Assembly (NCBI GenBank): GCA_900318405.1
Contig: ONKP01000002.1
Coordinates: 43,063 to 107,062, forward strand
Direction of reading: 5' to 3'
DNA from: an uncultured Eubacteriales bacterium
GTDB lineage: Bacteria > Bacillota > Clostridia > Lachnospirales > Lachnospiraceae
Length of the DNA: 64,000 nucleotides
The notes below the pieces were generated by a model. It did not search any database. It was given only the letters and a program-made list of their open reading frames with translations, and was not told the origin of the DNA. The stretch's first letter is position 1. Every line of letters begins with the position of its first letter. A program made the position numbers and the translations under genes. Of the stretch, positions 60,825-64,000 are shown in pieces.

Positions 60825-62237
60825 TCACGTGCCTCTTCGATCGTGCTGAAGACGCCGGTAGCCAGCATCTGTGCCGTGATATTGCCCCTCTTCGATCGTG
60901 CTGAAGACGCCGGTAGCCAGCATCTGTGCCGTGATATTGCCGATGGCTGTGCCCTCGCTCGGGCCGGCATGAACTTCCCTGCCGCATGCCTTTGCGGTGA
61001 GCCGGTTCAGGTAGTCCGCGTTGCATCCGCCGCCGACGATGTGAATACGGCTGTAGGTGCGTCCGTTGATCTCCTCAAGCTCCTTCTCTGTCTTTGCATA
61101 GCACTCTGCGAGAGAAGCATAGATAACCGTAGCAAGCTGTCCGAAATTCTCCGGTACTTTCTGGCCTGTCCGACGGCAGTAATCCTTGATCTCCCCGATC
61201 ATGCTGTCCGGAGAGAGGAAGCACTCGTCATTCGCGTCAACACGTGACGGGAAATCCTTTTCCTCCACAGCCATGTCGCAGATCTGAGAAAAGCTGTATT
61301 TATCATTCACCTCATGACGGGCGGAGTTGATCATCCAGAGGCCCATGATATTTTTCAGATAACGGAACCGGTGATCGTAGCCGCCTTCATTCGTGAAGTT
61401 ATGCTCCTGGCTGAGCTCCGATGTGTCGGCTGTCTTCCGCTCAACGCCCATGAGAGACCATGTGCCGGAGCTGATGTATACGAAATCATCGTCATTCGCC
61501 GGTACGGCAAGCACTGCGGATCCTGTATCATGGGTGCAGGGTGCGATGACCTCGCAGTCGTAGCCGATCTCTTTCGCAATCTCAGGGCGCAGATGACCGA
61601 TCTTTGTTCCCGGCATTACGAGCTTCTTGAAAATTCTTCTCGGATAACCGAGTTTATCGATCAGTTCCCAGTCATATTCATTGGTCTCCGCACTGATCAG
61701 CTGACCGGTCGTTGCTTCGGTGTACTCGTTTACTTTTTCCCCTGTGAGCAGGAAATGATAGTAATCCGGCGTATAGAGCAGCGTCTCCGCCTTCTCGAGA
61801 TACTCCGGATGTTTCTTCTTGATCGCCATCAGCTGGTAAACGGTGTTGAAGATGGCCTTCTGAATACCTGTGCGGCGATAAAGCTCCCTCTCCGGAATGA
61901 TTTTGTAAACTTCCTCATCCATTCCGTCGGTACGATGATCACGATAACCCACCATGTTGCCGATGACCTTGTCATCCTTGTCCAGGAGAACAAAATCAAC
62001 GCCCCACGTATCAACGCCTACATAGCTGGGCTCCATACCCATCTCGCGGCACTTCTTGAATGCCGTGATAACTTCCTTGAAAATTCTGTCGTGTTCCCAG
62101 CAGAGTTCCCCGTCTTTCTTCACCAGGCCGTTTTCAAAACGATGGACTTCCTTCAGCTGGAACTTTCCGTCCTCGATCCAGCCAAGCATCATTCTTCCGC
62201 TTGATGCGCCGAAATCCAATGCTGCATAGTATGTCAT
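60825..62237 (-). CDS. rhaB: Rhamnulokinase, C-terminus frameshifted by a tandem duplication
   Basis: FGGY-family kinase phosphorylating L-rhamnulose at C1. Seen: AALDFGASSGRMMLGWIEDG, VGVDTWGVDFVLLDKDD, YRDHRTDGMDEEVY, CTHDTGSAVLAVPA, YISSGTWSLMGVE and IHIVGGGCNADYLNRLTAKA. The first ~450 residues are intact. A 55-bp duplication (60832-60941) then shifts the frame, so the protein ends GQYHGTDAGYRRLQHDRRGT. Without it, reading would continue ARDNIHKSFGIKVYGSDG... to a stop at 60761. The lost tail is the final helix region, so activity may be reduced or retained. GGAGG precedes the ATG at 62237. rhaA follows. Confidence 0.9.
   Translation of the reverse strand: MTYYAALDFGASSGRMMLGWIEDGKFQLKEVHRFENGLVKKDGELCWEHDRIFKEVITAFKKCREMGMEPSYVGVDTWGVDFVLLDKDDKVIGNMVGYRDHRTDGMDEEVYKIIPERELYRRTGIQKAIFNTVYQLMAIKKKHPEYLEKAETLLYTPDYYHFLLTGEKVNEYTEATTGQLISAETNEYDWELIDKLGYPRRIFKKLVMPGTKIGHLRPEIAKEIGYDCEVIAPCTHDTGSAVLAVPANDDDFVYISSGTWSLMGVERKTADTSELSQEHNFTNEGGYDHRFRYLKNIMGLWMINSARHEVNDKYSFSQICDMAVEEKDFPSRVDANDECFLSPDSMIGEIKDYCRRTGQKVPENFGQLATVIYASLAECYAKTEKELEEINGRTYSRIHIVGGGCNADYLNRLTAKACGREVHAGPSEGTAIGNITAQMLATGVFSTIEEGQYHGTDAGYRRLQHDRRGT
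60832..60941. repeat. 55-bp perfect tandem duplication inside rhaB
   Basis: Units 60832-60886 and 60887-60941 are identical, beginning CCTCTTCGATCGTGCTGAAG. 55 is not a multiple of three, hence the frameshift. Confidence 0.95.
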
Positions 62238-62267
62238 ACGTTCATATCCTCCTTCGAGTAAATATCC

Positions 62268-62312
62268 TTCTTCGGGTCAATGCCGTTCTTCGGGTCAATG
62301 CCGTTCTTCGGG
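62268..62312. repeat. 18-bp tandem repeat in the rhaB leader
   Basis: TTCTTCGGGTCAATGCCG at 62268 and 62286, with a partial third copy (TTCTTCGGG) at 62304, followed by a perfect GATATCG/CGATATC dyad at 62315-62333. It lies 30-95 nt upstream of rhaB and may be regulatory. Confidence 0.85.
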
Positions 62313-62487
62313 CCGATATCGTTTTTCGATATCACACACCTGTAACAGATGTTTACAGATGAGACTCCCTGTTTGCAAAAAACAATGCTAATACACGCTT
62401 CCGAATTTTCTCCCGTTATCGCGACATTCACCACCATCGATCACTCTGTGATCGGCTGCGGCTCTCTGCCCACATAAAACAAAAACC

Positions 62488-62522
62488 CCCGCAGTCTGCT
62501 ATCAGTATAGCAAAACTGCGGG
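62488..62522 (-). terminator. Rho-independent terminator downstream of recO
   Basis: Outer arms CCCGCAGT/ACTGCGGG with an inner TGCTAT/ATAGCA stem; the minus strand continues GGTTTTTGTTTT. It separates the era-recO unit from rhaB within the 702-nt gap 62238-62939. Confidence 0.85.
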
Positions 62523-62717
62523 AGTGCTTAAATGGTACTATTTTCATAAAAGTGGTAAATTTTGTGACCCAACCCCGAATCATACGAATACTGCATAAGT
62601 CCACGCGCCACTCCACACTGCGTGCTCTCGCGCCGCTGCAAGTAAGCCCGACTTCATCGGGCTGTCGCGCTGCATCCTCATACCTGTTGGCTTCGAAACC
62701 GCATACATTCTCTTTTA

Positions 62718-62939
62718 CACACGCTTCGCGTGTGACGAGTCTGTATGCGATTCGAATTTACACACGCTTCGCGTGTGACGAGTCTGTATGCGATTCGAAT
62801 TTACACACGCTTCACGCTTCGCGTGTGACGAGTCTGTATGCGATTCGAATTTACACAAGCTTCGCGTGTGACGAGTCTGTATGCGATTCGAATTTACACA
62901 CGCTTCGCGTGTGACAAGTCTGTATGCGATTCGAAGAGT
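62718..62939. repeat. 43-bp minisatellite, five copies, abutting recO
   Basis: Units begin at 62718, 62761, 62804, 62854 and 62897. Each reads CACACGCTTCGCGTGTGACG then AGTCTGTATGCGATTCGAAT. The third unit carries a 7-bp internal duplication (50 bp in all). Each unit contains a CACACGC/GCGTGTG hairpin and a TTCGAA dyad. The array ends at the recO stop codon. Confidence 0.95.
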
Positions 62940-63587
62940 TTATACAATGACTTCGTCAAGTATCCTGCGGCTTTTCAGTGGTCTGTCGAGAATACGCGCC
63001 ATATGCTTTTCCGTGCAGGCATCCAGTTCCTTCTGTACCTCGGGTTTGACGGTAAATGTGTAGAGCTTTGTGAGGCCTGCATGAATGATATAATCGATCA
63101 CATAGCGTGTTTCCGGACTCACATCCTGTCCGTCAATGGCATACTCGCCGTTGATCGTCATGAGCCTGATTTCATAAATGCGCCGGATCAGCCGGTCATC
63201 TATCTCCGGCCGCAGAAGAGCCTTCAGTGACAGGTAGAGCAGGTTCAGCATTTCCGTACCGTCCACACTTTCGCGTCCATAGTAATCGGCAAAATCGAGG
63301 AAATAATAGCCGTAATAAACGCCCGGCTGCTCCATGGCCAGCTCGGTGAAATAATCACGGATCTCCGTCGCAATGAGGTTATAGGAATTTCGTCCCTGAA
63401 TCAGTGTAAACTTACCGGTCACAAAAGGATTGGAGGCCGCCATCAGTGTGCTCCCGGGGCGTCTCGCTCCGCGGGCAAACGTGCTGATCCTGCCGAGCTC
63501 ACTCGTCAGGATAACCAGCCTCTTGTCACTTTCTCCTACAGGCATCGTGGACAGCACCATACCCGAAACCGTAATCTGTTCACTCAC
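62940..63587 (-). CDS. recO: DNA repair protein RecO
   Basis: Mediator of RecA loading in recombinational repair. The N-terminal OB fold is clear (VSGMVLSTMPVGESDKRLVI, then LGRISTFARGARRPGSTLMA), followed by the helical domain (YYFLDFADYYGRESVDGTEM). At 215 aa it is shorter than the usual ~240-250, and the Cys4 zinc-finger region of many RecO proteins is not evident. The stop codon touches a minisatellite, so the last residues could have been altered, although the end (KSRRILDEVIV) resembles normal RecO termini. It follows era, the typical order. Confidence 0.88.
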   Translation of the reverse strand: MSEQITVSGMVLSTMPVGESDKRLVILTSELGRISTFARGARRPGSTLMAASNPFVTGKFTLIQGRNSYNLIATEIRDYFTELAMEQPGVYYGYYFLDFADYYGRESVDGTEMLNLLYLSLKALLRPEIDDRLIRRIYEIRLMTINGEYAIDGQDVSPETRYVIDYIIHAGLTKLYTFTVKPEVQKELDACTEKHMARILDRPLKSRRILDEVIV

Positions 63588-63633
63588 TGCACAACCTCAT
63601 ACTATGATGTGGGTATCACAAGTATGATAACCG

Positions 63634-63702
63634 GTGTCAATAAGACATTCACCCACTTTTGCACAAGTGCAACGTGGGTGATGACTTTTGACACTGTTAT
63701 CA
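63634..63702. repeat. Family R palindromic repeat, copy D
   Basis: Inverted copy: GTGTCAATAAGACATTCACC, CACTTTTGCACAAGTGCAAC, then GTGGGTGATGACTTTTGACA and CTGTTATCAT. It is preceded by TATCACAAGTATGATAACC, shared with the composite element near 44760. It lies between era and recO. Confidence 0.88.
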
Positions 63703-63718
63703 TTTTAATCACTAAATT

Positions 63719-64000
63719 TTAATCAAGATTCTTCTTATCGTATCCAAAATTCTTCACGAGGACATCGCTCTCACGCCAGTTATTTTTCACCTTGACATGG
63801 ATCTGCAGATTAACCCTTGTACCCACAAGTTTCTCAATATCTGTGCGCGCTTCGCTGCCAATCTTCTGAAGCATGGAACCGCCCTTGCCGATAATGATAC
63901 CCTTGTGAGATTCACGTTCGCAGATGATCTCCGCGTCGATGTCTGTGATCACACTCTCATCGATATCGCTCTTCTTCTGTTTTGTCGAAGCTCTGTTATT
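63719..64000 (-). CDS. era: GTPase Era, C-terminal KH domain (partial)
   Basis: Essential ribosome-assembly GTPase; only the C-terminal ~93 residues lie in the window and the gene runs past position 64000. The KH domain is plain: [39 protein letters not shown], then [20 protein letters not shown]. The GTPase domain is outside the window. A family R repeat follows the stop codon, then recO. Confidence 0.93.
   Translation of the reverse strand, partial: NNRASTKQKKSDIDESVITDIDAEIICERESHKGIIIGKGGSMLQKIGSEARTDIEKLVGTRVNLQIHVKVKNNWRESDVLVKNFGYDKKNLD

Noticed and set aside
60825-62237. Calling rhaB a dead pseudogene
   Set aside because: About 450 of ~473 residues and all recognisable FGGY motifs are intact; only the extreme C-terminus is altered, so loss of function is not certain.
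62718-62939. Possible CRISPR array
   Set aside because: The whole 43-bp unit repeats with almost no variation, so there are no unique spacers, and no cas genes are nearby.

Overview
The window (64 kb, roughly 50% GC) looks like chromosomal DNA of a Gram-positive anaerobe of the Clostridia, most probably a Lachnospiraceae member. This rests on family content and gene order: MecA, WhiA, RapZ, HPr kinase, UPF0340, a DUF5685 / J-protein / zinc-ribbon trio, strong AGGAGG ribosome binding sites and near-consensus sigma-A promoters. The genus cannot be fixed from sequence alone. Nearly all genes lie on the minus strand. No rRNA, tRNA, prophage, insertion sequence or CRISPR array was seen.

Layout. 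0.1-7.7 kb: a sugar ABC importer operon (permease, double ATPase, second permease, binding lipoprotein), a separately terminated aldose epimerase and a LacI-type repressor, with AAACGTTT dyads at its promoters. 8-15.2 kb: acylphosphatase, Na/phosphate symporter, a Tudor-like-domain protein, tsaE-tsaB-rimI and a cyclophilin. 15.3-28.1 kb: YigZ, a class A PBP whose transpeptidase motifs are all degenerate, UPF0340, hprK-uvrC, ftsH and the J-protein cluster. 28.2-38.4 kb: a deoxy-sugar/polyol locus made of aldo-keto reductase, Zn dehydrogenase, FGGY kinase, LacI repressor, class II aldolase, FucU, FucI and an AraC activator. 38.5-46.5 kb: cupin, NlpC/P60, dCMP deaminase, upp, rpiB, sua5, a DivIVA-like coiled coil and a GH18 protein. 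47-57.8 kb: mecA, then valS-folC-(58 aa protein)-TPR-murB-rapZ-whiA-Crh-like. 58.1-64 kb: a phosphatase, rhaA, rhaB, recO and the 3' end of era.

The catabolic genes fit together. ABC-imported sugar is mutarotated by GalM or FucU, isomerised by FucI or RhaA, phosphorylated by the FGGY kinase or RhaB, and cleaved by an aldolase. The reductases could dispose of lactaldehyde. HPr kinase and a Ser46-bearing, His15-less HPr homologue suggest a Crh-style catabolite control link.

The most striking non-coding signal is the density of intergenic repeats. Two dispersed palindromic families are present: family R, about 69 bp, 5 copies; and family X, with ATACAGATG arms, 5 copies. In addition there is a series of private tandem duplications (18, 28, 36, 39, 40, 43, 55 and 56 bp). 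One of them frameshifts rhaB, one duplicates the rhaA ribosome binding site, and one family R copy supplies the folC C-terminus and stop codon.
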